The notes: generated by a model not told the origin, from the letters alone. A DNA stretch of 64,000 nt from Ovis canadensis (GCF_042477335.2 NC_091263.1:66024501-66088500); one strand, 5' to 3'. Shown: positions 33,545 to 46,898, counted from the stretch's first letter. A program made the numbers and translations.

Positions 33545-36500
33545 ATGACAGGGCGCAGCCGTGTGTTGGCCATGCGCCACGTCGGGGGTGTGTCTCCCGT
33601 ACTGGTGCGGAGGGACCTCTTTCTGACCAGGACTCTCTCCAGCCATGGCCCCGGCCAGCCCAGAGAGAAGAGGCCCGAGGAGGTGGCCCTGGGGCTGTAC
33701 CACCGGCTCACCGCACTGGGTGCAACCCTGGGGCACAGCATTCGGCAGCGGGCGTCCTCCACGGCCAAGACTTGGTGGGACAGATATGAAGAGTTTGTGG
33801 GACTCAATGAGGTTCGAGAGGCCCAGGGAAACGTCACTGAGGTGAGGACAGGAACTGGGGTTTGGCCCTGCCCTCTGACCTGGGCAATGTGGCCTGGAGG
33901 CTCCTGCCAAATAAATGACCAACCACAGGTGCTGGGAGGCCACGTCCAGATTGGTCTGTCCTTGAATACGTACCACTAGGACGGGGAGCTGAGTTGTTTC
34001 TCACCTGATGGCTGGGTTTGCTATTACCGGGGTGAAGGGCCCGCATTCCCCATTGAAACAAATTGCTGTGTATGCTGTGTACCAGGGGGTCCTGGGCCAT
34101 TAACATCCTTTCTGTTGGGCCAGCAAACACTTCGTTTGTTGACTGTTTTAGGGGTTGGTGGTGAGAGTTGCCTGGAGGGTTACAAGGTCCTCAAAGTCCC
34201 AACTGTGGTTAAAACATCCCTCGAGAAGGTGGAGGCCCTGGGAATTAATGAGACTGTGAGGTGGGGAGAACTGCCTCTGGTTGTCCAGTCCTCTGTGGCA
34301 GGGGAAACGCGTTCCACCATCTCTGGCATCATCGACTCAACGGACGTGAGTTTGAGCACTCTAGAAGATAGCTGGAGAAGGCAATGGCACTCCACTCCAG
34401 TATTCTTGCCTGGAAAATCCCATGGACGGAGGAGCCTGGTAGGCTGCAGTCCATGGGGTTGTGAAGAGTCGGACGTGACTGAGCGGCTTCACTTTCACTT
34501 TTCACTTTCATGCATTGGAGAAGGAAATGGCAGTCCACTCCAGTGTTCTTGCCTGGAGAATCCCAGGGATGGGGGAGCCTGGTGGGCTGCCGTCTCTGGG
34601 GTCGCACAGAGTCGGACACGACTGAAGCGACTTAGCAGCAGCAGCAGCTGGAAGATAGTGAAGGACAGGGAGGCCTGGCATGCTGCGGTCCATGGAGTCT
34701 CAGAGTCAGACATGACTGAGCGACTGAACAACAACAACAATCTTGTTTCCCACCCTGGCACAGACCAGTGTGGTGGCGTGGGAAGAACCTGGGGCTCAGC
34801 CAGAGCTGTTGAGGTACAGTGCTGTCTCTCCCCTCCGAGGTCTTGACTTTCACTGAGCCGGGGTTTCTCAGCCTGTTGACTGGAGGCCTGGCAATGCCTA
34901 TCATGGCGTTCAGTGATGTTGGGAGGTGTAGCTAAGGTAACACCCAGGAAGCCAATTAAAGGCCCGGGGCTGCACCCTGGGGACCACTGGGTGAGCCAGG
35001 ATTGTGTGTCCAAGGGACTTTCTTTCCAGCCTTTGCACTGACATCCCCCAGACCTCTTCTCAGCTGCGTCTGGTTAGAAGTGGAGAGGACCCTGTGTGGC
35101 ATGGAGAAAGGGGCGGGTGACTTCTGTTGTTCTCACTGCAGGCAGAGAAAGTGTTCATGGTGGCTCGAGGGCTTGTCCGGGAGGCTCGCGAGGACTTGGA
35201 AGGTCAGCAGGCCAAGCTGAAGGAGGTGAGGGACCGCCTGGACCGCATCTCCAGAGACGATAACCAGTACCTGGAGCTGGCCACTCAGGAGCACAGGATG
35301 CTGCAGGTAGGCTCCTTCCTCACCTGGCCGGGGACCCTAGCCTGCAGGGTGTGGAGGGGCGAGGTGGGGCCTCTGATGGGTTTAGGGGTCAGAGACCTGG
35401 TGAGGAGGTAAACCAGAAGACCCTGGGGAGAGACGGGGCTCCGGGGCTCCAGTGCCTGTGCACCCTCTCCACTCCTGGAGAACTGGGATCAACGGTCTAG
35501 TATACTCTGGGCCCCAGATTATTGGGAGGGAGCACCATGGAGAGGGCCTCCCGGAGAGTGCCAGATACTTCCCTTCTGACAGACACAGTCTGGAGACCCC
35601 CATGCATGTCTGGTCAGACCCACAACTGCCCGGGGAGCATAGCACCGCTCGCCTGGACCATCCCCGGTTCTTTGCTCCCCCAACCCGTCCAGGCTTAATG
35701 CTGCCCTCACTCACCCGGAGTGTTTATGGAACATGTAATCCGTGCCAGGCCTGAAGCCAAGCCCCAGGGATGTGGTTGTGGGACTTCCGATGGAGGCTGC
35801 TGGGCCAGGTTGCTGCTATATGACAGCTTTGCTTCCGCAGGAGGAGAAGCGGCTTCGTATGACCTACCTGCGCGCAGAAGACTCTGAGCGAGAGAAATTC
35901 TCCCTCTTCTCTGCAGCCGTGCGGGAAAGCCATGAGAAGGAGCGCACCCGGGCAGAGAGGACCAAGAACTGGTCGCTCATTGGGTCAGTCCTGGGGGCCT
36001 TGATCGGTGTGGCTGGCTCCACCTACGTGAACCGCGTGCGGCTCCAGGAGTTGAAGGCTTTGCTCCTGGAGGCCCAGAAGGGGCCTGTGAGCCTCCAGGA
36101 AGCCATCCGAGAACAAGCGTCTAGCTACTCGCTCCAGCAGAGGGACCTCCGTGACCTCGTGGCAGACCTGAAGGGCCTGGTGCAAGCTGGGACCGGGCAG
36201 AGCTCTTTGTCCCAGGCAGGTTCTTCCCCGACCCGAGACAGAGACACAGATGTCCTTTTAGCTGCCTTGAGAGAGCAGCTCAGCCATTCTAGGCAGGTCC
36301 GTTCACGTCTAGAGGGTTTACGAGAGCAGCTTGATGGCCTGGAAAAGACCGTGAGCCAAGTGGCTGGGGTGGTTCAGCTTGCAAAGGCTGCAGCACACCC
36401 GGGCCTGGTGGAGTCTGCAGACGGAGCTCTGCCTGGTTCCCTGCTGGAACAGGGGAGCGTGATCATGGCGCTGTCGGACACGGAGCAGAGGCTGGAAGCC

Positions 36501-36596
36501 CAGGTCAACAGGAACACCGTCTATGGCACGCTGGTCACCTGCGCGACGTTTGTGGCCGTCCTACCTGTGCTTTATATGCTGTTCAGGGCCAGCTAG
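33545..36596 (+). CDS. CCDC51: CCDC51 (MITOK), mitochondrial inner-membrane coiled-coil protein (complete coding part)
   Basis: Coding exons 33545-33841, 35142-35306 and 35841-36596 give 405 residues (human 411). The first coding exon begins at 33537 after the acceptor CCCACAG, so the 5'UTR lies mostly in an exon far upstream. The N-terminus is rich in arginine and serine ([13 protein letters not shown]), as for mitochondrial import. Coiled coil covers about residues 100-190 ([20 protein letters not shown] onward). The first membrane segment is [20 protein letters not shown]. More coiled coil follows, and a second membrane segment close to the end ([19 protein letters not shown]). The human protein has been reported as the pore-forming subunit of the mitochondrial ATP-sensitive potassium channel, working with ABCB8. 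No damage is seen. Confidence 0.95.
34322..34740 (+). repeat. BovB tail split by a Bov-A2 SINE, CCDC51 intron 2
   Basis: The BovB tail is at 34322-34371 and 34651-34740. The Bov-A2 dimer lies at 34372-34650 and duplicated GAAGATAG (34364-34371, 34651-34658). Confidence 0.85.
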
Positions 36597-36756
36597 CCCC
36601 CTGGACCCTCCTCCAGAGGGAGGGGGTATGGATGTGGATTTAGTAAGAGAATGAAGTAATGAAGTGGACTTCCGGGAGTGTGCTCAGCCTGAGTCTGACC
36701 TCACCGGCACACATCCTTTGCTTTTTACACTAATTGACATTAACTAGCAAATATTT

Positions 36757-36855
36757 CTTCTTGCCTGGAGAATCCCAGGGATGGGGGAGCCTGGTGGGCT
36801 GCTGTCTGTGGGGTTGCACAGAGTCGGAAACGACTGAAGCGACTTAGCAGCAGCA
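36757..36855 (+). repeat. Bov-A SINE in the CCDC51 3'UTR
   Basis: A 99-base monomer from CTTGCCTGGAGAATCCCAGG to the AGCAGCAGC end. Ten-base target duplication GCAAATATTT is at 36747-36756 and 36856-36865. The poly(A) signal follows 17 bases later. Confidence 0.85.
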
Positions 36856-36881
36856 GCAAATATTTGTGCTCACGTCTTTCA

Positions 36882-36887
36882 ATTAAA
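36882..36887 (+). terminator. CCDC51: CCDC51 poly(A) signal ATTAAA
   Basis: A variant hexamer about 285 bases past the stop codon. A Bov-A SINE (36757-36855) sits between the stop and this signal, so it is part of the 3'UTR. Confidence 0.65.
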
Positions 36888-36899
36888 ACGTCTTTCATT

Positions 36900-39080
36900 T
36901 TTCTTATTTAAAGTAATGTATGTGAGACTGAGTTTTGTCCATTGAACATTCAGATTTGGAACTCGAGGGTAGGGCCTGAAAGTAAGATAATCGCCCCCTT
37001 ATAGTTCCTCTCTCATCTCTTGATCCGGCCCTTGGTTCAAGACCATTTTTGATACACTGGTCCCCCCCTACCCCGCCCCAGGCCTTGATTTTCATTTTGG
37101 ATTTCCTGGCCTGTCCTCCACTTGTCCAACCCACCTGTGTCGGATGGCCCATGATTTCCAGTAAATAAAACTTGGCTTGGTGGTGACCATGGTAACAGCC
37201 TGTTTTGGATCACTTGCTGTGCCATGTTGGAGAGAACTTCCTGGTTCTAACACTGGAGGATTGATCGGAGGAGAGCAGGAACAAGGATTGGGGGAATGGT
37301 TGGTAAATACTGCCGGGGACAGAATTACAGGGATTGGCGACCAATCTGGTTCCCTGCTGGAGTGCCACTTAGGCAGGGTGTCATCTCACACACAGCCTAG
37401 GGATGGCCTTTCCAGCCTTGGGCAGAGCTCAGCCCACCAGCAGTGTGAGCAGTGAGGCAGTGATGGGGAGGGACCTCTCAGAGGTGGGAGGTACAGTTGG
37501 GGGGCATGGAGGCGTACTGCACTGAGAACCCTTGACCTCTTCCTTCTCAGTGGAGAACAGCAGCCTTTGACCTCCTGGGTCAAATGGCCATGGGTGGCCT
37601 TGTGTGTCCTTGAGTAAACAGCAGCGAGGAGGTGCTCTGCTTGCACTGTGGGTCTGAAGAACCCACCCTCCTTTCAGGACCCAATGAGGTGGGTCAGCAG
37701 GTTGAGTAGAGCTGATGCACAGCAGAGGCCTGTGGATGCAGAAATGCTTCCATGAGATCCCGCCCTTCTTGGGAGCCTGTGCTCAGCCCTGGCCAGTGGC
37801 CCCATGGGTGCAGCGAACCTCTGATCGTCTGGTCACTCCATCCGTGGCCTTCTTTTCTTTTTGTAATGATTCCTTCGGAGGGTGTGGGATGAAATGACCT
37901 CTATACTTGGGATGTTCATCCTCCTGGTGGGGTAGGAGATACCATATCTGTCTATAGATGAGGGGTGTTGTGGGGTTTGGAAATCCTAGGTCCTAAACCT
38001 AGGTAGGTGAGGTGGGTCCTAAAGGGTGTGCACTTGAGTGAATGGGTCTGGGGAGGGGAGGGGTCCAGGTACTTGGAAGGGCCACCCAACACCCCCAACA
38101 AGCTGCACAGAAAGGCAAGGCAAAGGTGGCTGAGGGCCTTGGGGCACACCAGCTTGAATGAGGTGGTGATTGGTGTGGAGCATAAGTTTAGAGAATGACG
38201 TGGGGGACCCAGAAGGCAAGATAGCACCTGGGGTCTGTGAAATCCAGAGACAGAACTGGCACAGACAGGGTGCTGAACCCTGGACCCAGATATTGGAAGA
38301 TTGGTTGGAGGTCCGGGGAGCAAGCCGAGGTGCTGGTGAGGGACAACTTGGAAGGCAGAGTCCTGTGAGAGTGAAGGCACACTGATGGGTGGAAGGTGGG
38401 AAGAGGGTGCCTGAAGTTTAGCTCTTTACACAGCAGCCAGTGTGGATGATGTAAACCTGATTGAGGTCCCCCTCAAGCCTTGCAGAGGCCCTGGGAGCTT
38501 TCAGGGTGTGTGACCAATTTTGCCTCCCAGGCGGCTGTCCCAGTGGCTGAGAGCCAAAACCCTGCGGAAGTCCTAATAGGATGGACCAAGTGCTGGCTCC
38601 TGAGTTTGCAGGGAGCCAAGCCTGAAGGGCCCTGCAGAGGGCACACCTGGGCCTCAGGAGAGAACCCAGGTGTGCCTTTGGAAGGGTGACGTATTTACCG
38701 GTGAGGGAGTCTAGACTTGCCCACGGCTTCTCAGCTTGGGGCGGGTCCAGGTACAGGTTTGGGAGGAAATGCGCCCTAGCTTGTGCACGTTTGCAGCGGT
38801 GGGCCCAACTCTCCCAGCCCGGCTAGGTGTGGCATCACCTCCACTTGACGGTGAGCAAACAAGCATGTGTGTTTAGGGGGCAGGGGTCAGGTTTCTTGGC
38901 TCAGTGATGGCGCAAACCCAGGCCCAACCCCAAAGCCAGCGCTCTTCCCGCACAGCCAGAGGTGGGGGCCGGAAGGAGAGCTTGGCCGTTTGAGAGTCCC
39001 AGGAGTAGGACCGGTGGGCAGAAACCAGGCGCCCCGGAGTTCAGGTAAAGAAAGTTGGAGGAGGATGGCCACAGGAGCCA
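36900..39080. other. Intergenic gap between CCDC51 and PLXNB1
   Basis: No conserved coding exon, and no clear young repeat. The open frames in this stretch have no splice context or familiar protein match. Confidence 0.5.
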
Positions 39081-40420
39081 GGTACTGGGCAGGTAAGAGG
39101 GAGCTCGGGGGCCCCGGAGAGCGGGGGCGGTGGTTGGCGGGGCAGGTGAGGGGCGTGAGTCCCACCGGGCGCTGGCAGGCAGGCAGGCGGAGGTCCGGGC
39201 GAAGCACCACCACACGTCGGGGTGCAGAGCGCGACCCCCAGCCCCCAGCCCCCGCCGTCCGGCCCCTCCCGTGCCGGAGGGCTCCCAATTTCGGCTCCAG
39301 CGAGGCGCGCAGGTGAGGCCCGGCGGGGACTGGGCCGGGTGGGGCAGCAGGTCCCGCGGCTCGGCTCTGCGCGCTCCTCCCGCCGCCATCCGCGTTGCCT
39401 TGGCAACCGCCGGGGTGCAGCCCTTCTCCCCTCCCCTGCCCCCACCGTCCGCCCCCTAGCGAGCGAGGGGTCGAGTCCCCCGCCCTCGGCAAGTGCAGAG
39501 CCGGGAGGGCTGGAATGCGGGGTCCCGGGCGGCTCGGGGCCGCGCGCCCGGCTCTCCCGGCTGCTTCCGGCCTGGCCTGGGCTGCGGGCGGGGGGAGGGC
39601 GGCCCGGCGGGCGCGGGGGGGGGGGGAAGGAGCGGAGCCGGGCCCGGCCGACGCGGCTTTGTCTCCTTTGTTCCCGGCGGTGGCAGCGCCGCTGCGGGCG
39701 GGGCGGGCGGCGGGCGCAGTTTTCCGCCCCTCGGTCTCCGGGTAACAGCTGCGACTCCGCCAGACCCACCTCCGGGAGGTGGCGGAGCGGGGGGGGGGGG
39801 TGGCGAGCAGGGGACGGGGGAGGCCGCCGCGCGCGCAGATCCCGAACCCGGAGCGGCCGGCGCCCGCCTCGGCGCGCTCGTCCCGCGGGGCCCGGCCGGG
39901 TGGTGAGTGCGGGGCCCGGGGCCGGGCGGTGGGGCCGGGGCGACGCGTCCCCGGGGTGGACGGGCCTGGAGCCGCGATGCCGCCGGGCCGACGCGGCCCG
40001 GGGTGAGTGGTGGGCGGCTTCAATCCTGAGAGTTGGGACCACACTTCTCCGCGCGAAGGGAAACTCTGTCGGCTCCGCCTGTAACGCGATTGGGAGACAG
40101 AGGAGGTGGAGCCGCTCCTCCGCGCCCCCTCCTCGCCGCCGCCGCCTCAGCCGGGGACCGGCCGGCCTCTTCCCCGCCCTCCCAGGACCACTGGGGGGGT
40201 CCTTGCCCTGGTCGGGGAGGAGGGAGGAGGGTCGGGGAAGAGCAACAGGGAGGTCCAGGCTTCCCCTCCGCAGTAACAGCCCTTCCAGGCGGTACTCGGC
40301 GCGACTGACAAAAGGCAGACTGGGATTCCCCCCGCCACGCACCCCCAGAGGGGGAGCCCCCCACCCCGCACCCAGACGGTGGGTGATTGATGAGCGCTCG
40401 TTGAGTCCTCACTGGTAAAT
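39080..40420 (+). promoter_or_regulatory. PLXNB1: CpG island, probable PLXNB1 promoter and first non-coding exon
   Basis: About 1.3 kb is very rich in G, C and CpG, with many GGGCGG-type boxes and no TATA box. Good splice donors are GTGAGT at 39903 and at 40003, so an untranslated first exon could end at either; the acceptor before the start codon is at 44190. The position 4-5 kb upstream of the first coding exon and the orientation fit PLXNB1. Long open frames on both strands here come from base composition alone. Confidence 0.6.
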
Positions 40421-43400
40421 GGTGCCCCCCACCCCGCCCCTACCCCGGCTCAACACAGACAACAGGGCAGGCACTCTCCACTCTGATGCTGTCAATGAGT
40501 AACTTCTGGGTGCACCCTGGGAGCCCAGCGAGAAGGCCATAAGGAAAGGCCGGTTTCACACCAATCCCGGCGACTCCGGTGAAGAGGGCTGGGATAGGAA
40601 CACTCTCCCAGTTTCAAGGGCAGAGTTTATATGCCCTTTTGGTTGGCCAGGACAGCCCCAGGTCCAGGAGACTGGTTGTTCTTTGCAGGCAGAAGTTAGG
40701 CAGCCTTGGGTCCTGCTGAATTGGTCCAGAGTTGGGGGGCCCAGAAGAGCTAGGCTTTGACTGTAGTTGGGGCTTGAGATGTGGAGGGTGGAGGAGAGAT
40801 CTTATTTGTATAAGTTGGGAACTGGAGGCCCAGCTCCAAAGCACCCTTTTCAGTCTGCTCTGGCCTAGTCATTAATAAAAGTGGGGCTGACAACTGTGTC
40901 CTTCGAGAAGCTGAGTGGCTTGGAGTGGGTTGTGGGTTCCGCATCTCCCCTGCTGGCTGAGTTTTATTGGCTGTGAAATGAGGGTTCTTTTTAACATTTG
41001 AGGAGCACCTGCTCCGTGCTAACGTCTGTCCCGCTTACTGGGGCCTCTGAATTAGAAGTCACATTCTTTGCCTTTAAGGAATTTCAGGATAGGAGCGTGA
41101 AACAGGGAGAAAAGTGGCCTTGGTTGGTGCCTCGCGTGCCAGGCACACACCGCATCACGTTGAACGATCAGAGCAATCCTGCCTCCCATTCTCCAGATGG
41201 GAAATCTGAGGCTCAGAGACCCCAAGGCAGAGCTGCAATGTACACCAGGGTGGTGGCTGGGGATGCCCACCAGTCACATGCGGTGGGCTTCTCAGGAGCC
41301 TGGGGGACAGTGAGGGCTTCTCTGGGAGGTGATGGTTGGGTACCTCATGTAATAGGGAGTGAGCGTGGGGGAGTGTGATGAGCAGTCTGCAGTTCGGCCT
41401 GGCAGGAACGAAGAGCATGTGTGGGGGAGCCCTGGCAAGGATCCCGCAGGAGAGCGTGTGGATGGGAGGGCTTGACCTTTATCCTCCGGGCCCCGGGGGG
41501 TGCCTCCAAAGATGCTGGAGAGAGGGACATCCTCTGAGGTGGGAGGAGGTGCACTGGAGGGGCCAGAGGCTGTCTGTGACCAAGGTGAAGTGAAATATGT
41601 GACCGATAAGGAGAAAAATGTCACCACCCTTCTTTCCTTCCCACCCGTGGTATGTGGGGAAGGGCGAGGGTGGCTCGGCCCCGTGGCAGTGATTGAAGAA
41701 GGCTGACACTTTCCCCAGCGGGGGTCAGCCTCCAGCCTTCGATGTGACTTTGCCAGAAGCTGTTTGGGTCCTGCCCATTGGCTTCCTGTGGGCCACTCGA
41801 CCCAGTTGTGATTTTACATGTAGGGAGTGCCTTGGTGGCTGCCCCTTGAGGGCTGGAGAACTCTGGCATGAAGTCCGCGCTGAGCAAATGTTTGTAATCG
41901 AATGGTGGGGCAGACCCTCTGCCCAAGGCGTGTCCCTGGGAGGGAGGCGGTGGGAGGGGCCGAGCAGTAGCTGAGTGTAGCAGCCGGCCTTTGCCCATCC
42001 TCAGGCAGACCCCATCTTCCCCGGGGAAGAAACTTTCCCCACTGTGCCTTGGATACAAGGTGGTGGGCTCCTGGGAAGCCTGGCCTTGCCATAGTCCTGG
42101 GCTTCTCGCCGGGTTCACGGCTCTCCCTGCCGCCCCCCTCCCCCTGCCCCCTCGGTGGCAAACAGTGGCTGCCTTGTTCCCGCTCCCATAGAGCTGTCCT
42201 GTTCTCTGCACACTAAAAATGGAAACCCCCAAGCTATTTTGGGAGCAGTGCCCAGCCAGGCTGTGGCCACAGCTCCTCGCTGGACCTTCCTGCAAGCCTT
42301 ACGCCCAGCCCTGCTCCCTCTGGGCCAGCCTCAGGAGCACCCAGCTGGGGGGGCCTCGGCTGGGAGGAGTCAACCTGGACCCTGGGAAGCTGTCGGAGGA
42401 GCACTGTGCACCGGCAGACTGGCAGCCGGGTGGCAGGAGGGGCCGGGCCATGTGGCCTGGACACAAACAAGCAGGGAGAACATCTCACAGCTTGGGATGC
42501 GCTGCCGGTCCCCAGCGCTTTGCCTACCCTGGTGCTCCAGGCTGGAGACCAGCCAGGTTTTAGCAAGGTGGTGGCATGGTTTCCTGGTCTCCCCAGGCTT
42601 CAGGTGGAGTCTGCAGGGAGAGGGTCTGTGAGGAGAGCAGGCCCTCAAGGTATGGGAAGTTTCAGGGGATGTGGGGTACTCATCAGTGACTTCCTCTAGG
42701 ACGCCCCACCCCTGCCCCCACCCCCTCCACCTCCCACTCTGCTCTGACCTGCAGGAGAGGAAATAGCAAGAGATGATGGCCTGGCTTCCAGAGCCCTCGA
42801 GGACTTAGGGCTCGAACCAGGGAAGTGTGTGTGATCTGTCTGTGTGGGGTCTGGATGTGGCTGCTGGTGTGTGTGTCTTGGGTGGGTGGGTGGGTGAGTG
42901 TGCCTGTGTGGGGTGTGCTTCCGGGTATGTGTCTCTGGCTTGTATGTACAGGCGGTGGGTGCATGCATCCCGGTGTGTGCTCACGCCCATGTGTCTGGGT
43001 GTTGGTGTGTGCATGCAGGGTGGGTGGTGTGTATACTTCTTGGTGTGTCCAAACATGAGGGTGCTCATGTGCTGGTGGCAGCCTGGGGCAAGGCTTGGCC
43101 TGGGCCTGTGAGCAGGGCATGTACCTGGGCATCCTGAGGGCAGAGTTTGGGCAGAGGGCAAGGATGGGAGATGCTGAGGGCGGGCTGTAGGGGGGAATAG
43201 GACCACAGTGGGGGCCAGACTGGGCCCACCAGCCACGCAGCTCCTCCATAGCTGCCCTTTCCCAGGCTCCGAGGATGCCTGGTTCCGCTGCCCTCCCCCT
43301 CCATGGGCTCCGAGGAGGCGTCCCCTGTGGAATGTGTTTGGTGGCCGAGGGCCAGGCTGGGCCCAGCTCCACTAGCAGACTGGGCAGTGGGGAGGGGTAC

Positions 43401-44190
43401 CTTTGTGCTGCCTCCATGGTGGGGGGCCCACGTGCCTACTGCCCAGCCCCCAGCTCCATGCTCTGCTCTCTCCCCGGCTAGGTGGCTCCCGCTCAGGGCA
43501 TGCCGTTGTCTCCTGATCCAGCCGGCCCTGCCAGGTGAGCCTGGCCTCACACCCAAGTGTGGGACTCCCACCTCTACTCAGGACTCTCCAAGCTGTGGTC
43601 CAGCCGTTTAGGCCCTGTCCATGGCAGCCTTGACCCTTCATCTCTCTGGTCTGTTGGTTCTCTGCTTATCACCCTTCTGGATTCCTAGCCTGAAAGGCCC
43701 TTCACCCACTTCTTGCCCTGCCCTAACATGCAGGTGGCCCATGGGATCTCGCCCTCTCGTTTCCTGCCCAGGAAACTGACATCCATGCAGAGGGGCGTTC
43801 TGGGTCCCTTCCCATCCCCTGGCTCTCCTGCCCCTTCCAGGCCCTGGTCCCCAGGAGCAGGATGTTTCCTGCATCTCTGCCTCTCTAGCTCCTCACCCTT
43901 GGACCCTGTGTTGACAATAGGCAGTCTAGGTCAGGGCTGGGGGTTGCCGGTCTCCTAAGAGAGTGATACTTACAGAAAACAGGCAGTGTTGACGTTTCCA
44001 GGACAGCGTCTGCTGAGCCCTTGTGAGTGTGCGGTCCTGTGGTCCTTGTAAGCGCGGTGCCATCTCAGCCTGGCCCTCGCTGGGTTGGGAGGGGCATCTT
44101 GCCAGTGTCACAGCCCTGTTTCCCACCAGTGGGCCCACGGGGCTCAGGGGGCCCCCCGAGCCCTGCTCACGCTCTCTGTCTCCCTGCCAG
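40420..44190. other. Probable PLXNB1 intron 1, no coding exon
   Basis: It carries a reverse MIR at about 41000-41250 (CTCCAGATGGGAAATCTGAG) and a GT-rich low-complexity stretch at 42815-43060. Further untranslated exons could lie here, but I cannot place them. Confidence 0.5.
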
Positions 44191-46898
44191 GTGACCATGC
44201 CTGCCCTCGGCCTAGCCCTCCTCCAGGCGCTCTGGGCCGGGTGGGTCCTCGCCCTCCAGCCCCCGCCACCGACGGCTTTCACCCCCAACGGTACGCATTT
44301 GCAGCACCTGGCTCGAGACCCCACCTCAGGCACCCTCTACCTCGGAGCCACCAACTTCTTGTTCCAGCTTAGCCCCGAACTGCAGCTGGAGGCCACCGTG
44401 TCCACTGGCCCCGTGCTGGACAGCAGGGACTGTCTGCCCCCCGTGATGCCGGATGAGTGTCCCCAGGCGCAGCCCACCAGCAACCTGAACCAGCTGCTCC
44501 TGGTGAGCCCGGGGGCCCTGGTGGTGTGCGGCAGCGTGCACCAGGGGGTCTGTGAGCAGAGGCGCCTGGGGCAGCTCGGGCAGCTGCTGCTGCGGCCGGA
44601 ACGGCCCGGGGACACCCAGTATGTGGCTGCCAATGACCCCACCGTCAGCACGGTGGGACTGGTGGCCCAGGGCCCGTCTGGGGAGCCCCTCCTGTTTGTG
44701 GGGCGAGGCTACACCAGCCGAGGTGTAGGGGGCGGCATCCCCCCCATCACCACCCGGGCCTTACAGCCCCCAGACCCCCAGGCCGCCTTCTCTTACGAGG
44801 AGACGGCCAAGCTCGCTGTGGGCCGCCTCTCGGAGTACAGCCATCACTTTGTGAGCGCCTTCGCGCGTGGGGCCAGTGCCTACTTCCTGTTCCTTCGGCG
44901 GGACCTGCAGGCTCAGTCGCGAGCCTTCCGCGCCTACGTGTCTCGTGTGTGCCTCCGGGATCAGCACTACTACTCCTACGTGGAGCTGCCCCTGGCCTGT
45001 CACGGGGGCCGCTATGGGCTCATCCAGGCTGCGGCCGTGGCCGCGTCTGCGGAGGTGGCCCAGGGCGAGGTGCTCTTCGTGGCCTTTTCCTCTGCGGCTC
45101 CCCCAACCGTGGGCCGGCCCCCATCGGCAGCTGCCGGGATGACTGGAGCATCAGCACTCTGTGCCTTCCCCCTGGATGAGGTGGATCGCCTTGCTAATCG
45201 CACCCGCGATGCCTGCTACACCCGGGAGGGCCGCGCGGAGGACGGGGCGGAGGTGGCCTACATCGAGTATGATGTCAACTCCGACTGTGCTCAGCTGCCC
45301 GTGGTAAGTCCTGGCGCTGGCCAGCCCTTCCCTGTCTCTGAGGCCACTGGGGAGGCATTGACTGGTCAGGTCAGCGGATGTTAAGTGATTGCTTTGTGTC
45401 TGGGTGATGGAGGGATATCTTATAGTGAGAGTGGCGTACGGGGGGAGCAGAGAGCCAGCTGTGCAGGGCTGTGCTTGGATCTGGCACCGAAGGGATGGCA
45501 TTTGTGTAAGTGGACTGAGAGGGTGTCTGAGGGTCTAGGGTGCAGGGCACGGACCCAGAATGTGGCGAGGTTGGACTCTATTGTTTAAAGTTTCTTGAGA
45601 GGCAAGTGAGGTTCAGGCGTGTTGAGACTTGTTTGGCTCTCGTCTCAGGATGGGCGAACACTTCCCAGATGGCATTAGTGGTAAAGAATCTGCCTGCCAA
45701 TGCAGGAGACGTAAGAGATGCAGGGTCAATCCTTGGGTGGGGAAGATGTCCTGGAGGAGGTATGGCAACCCACTCCAGTATTCTTGCCTGGGAAGTCCCA
45801 TGGACAGAGGAGCCTGGCAGACTACAGTCCATGGGGTCGCAACGAGATGGACCTGATGGAAGCGCCTTAGCATGCGTGCAGGTTGGATGAAAAGGGCAGA
45901 AGCTGCATATAGGGAGACTGACTCAGTGAGAGGTGGGAGGGGACCCAGGTTAGTGGACATGGAGAGAAGGATTCAGGCTGGAAGAAGTTTCGGAAGACTG
46001 GTCCAGGGGAAGTCTTGTGCATGAACTGGAGGAAGCAGCTCCTAGGCCAGGGATGGGAGAAAGGGGGGCCCCCAGACATGGGGGGATCACAGGAGGTGAT
46101 AGAGCTGCTGTAGACTGTGGAAGGAAGCCACTGAGGCAGGACCAGGGATGTGGCTACGGGAGAGCCAAGGACTGGCGGAGATGCTGGGAGAGGTGATGGG
46201 GTCGTTTAGGGAGGATGGAGGGGATCTGGGGAGGGCTTAACTTGGGCTTCTGGCTGTCTGCAGGACACTCTGGATGCGTATCCCTGTGGCTCAGACCACA
46301 CACCCAGCCCCATGGCCAGCCGTGTCCCCCTGGAAGCCACGCCGGTTCTGGAGTGGCCGGGGGTCCAGCTAACAGCCGTGGCGATCACCGTGGAAGATGG
46401 ACACACCATTGCTTTCCTGGGCGACAGTCAAGGGCAGCTGCATAGGGTGAGTCCACAGGAGGTACTGGGCCCTGCCTCAGATCTGGAAGGGACGGGCTGC
46501 TGGGGACCCAGCCTGGGCAGAGCTATGCCTGGGACCCCCTGGGGCTGCGATGTGAGATCTACTATGTATCTCTGGCCCCAGGCTGGGGGAGATGACCTGT
46601 GTTCCTCTTTCTGGGGCTGAATGGCGTTTACCCGTGATACCCCTACTCCCACCCCGGGGCTGGGTGGTAATGACTTGTACTGCCTAGGAGGAGATTCTAC
46701 CTGTAAATTGCTTTACTGGGGCAAGCAGGGTGGGCCTTGGGCCTCAGGCCCTGTGGTCTCTGATCTCAGGCCTACTTGGGCCCAGGGAGCGATGGCCATC
46801 CATACTCCACCCAGATCGTCCAGCAGGGGTCTGCGGTGAGCAGAGACCTCGTCTTTGATGGGGCCTTCAAGCACCTGTATGTCATGACCCAGAGCACG
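44191..46898 (+). other. PLXNB1: PLXNB1 part 1: signal peptide and sema domain
   Basis: Exons 44191-45303 (coding from 44197), 46264-46446 and 46770-46898. The large first exon encodes the signal peptide and most of the seven-bladed sema propeller, including [38 protein letters not shown] and [20 protein letters not shown]. The next two finish it ([29 protein letters not shown]). This is the ligand-binding head that contacts SEMA4D outside the cell. The 960-base intron after exon 1 carries a Bov-tA SINE. Confidence 0.94.

Noticed and set aside
38887-40420. Very long open frames on both strands (up to about 430 codons)
   Set aside because: They lie in the CpG island, overlap each other, are made of Arg, Pro, Gly and Ala, and match no known protein. 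High GC content removes stop codons.
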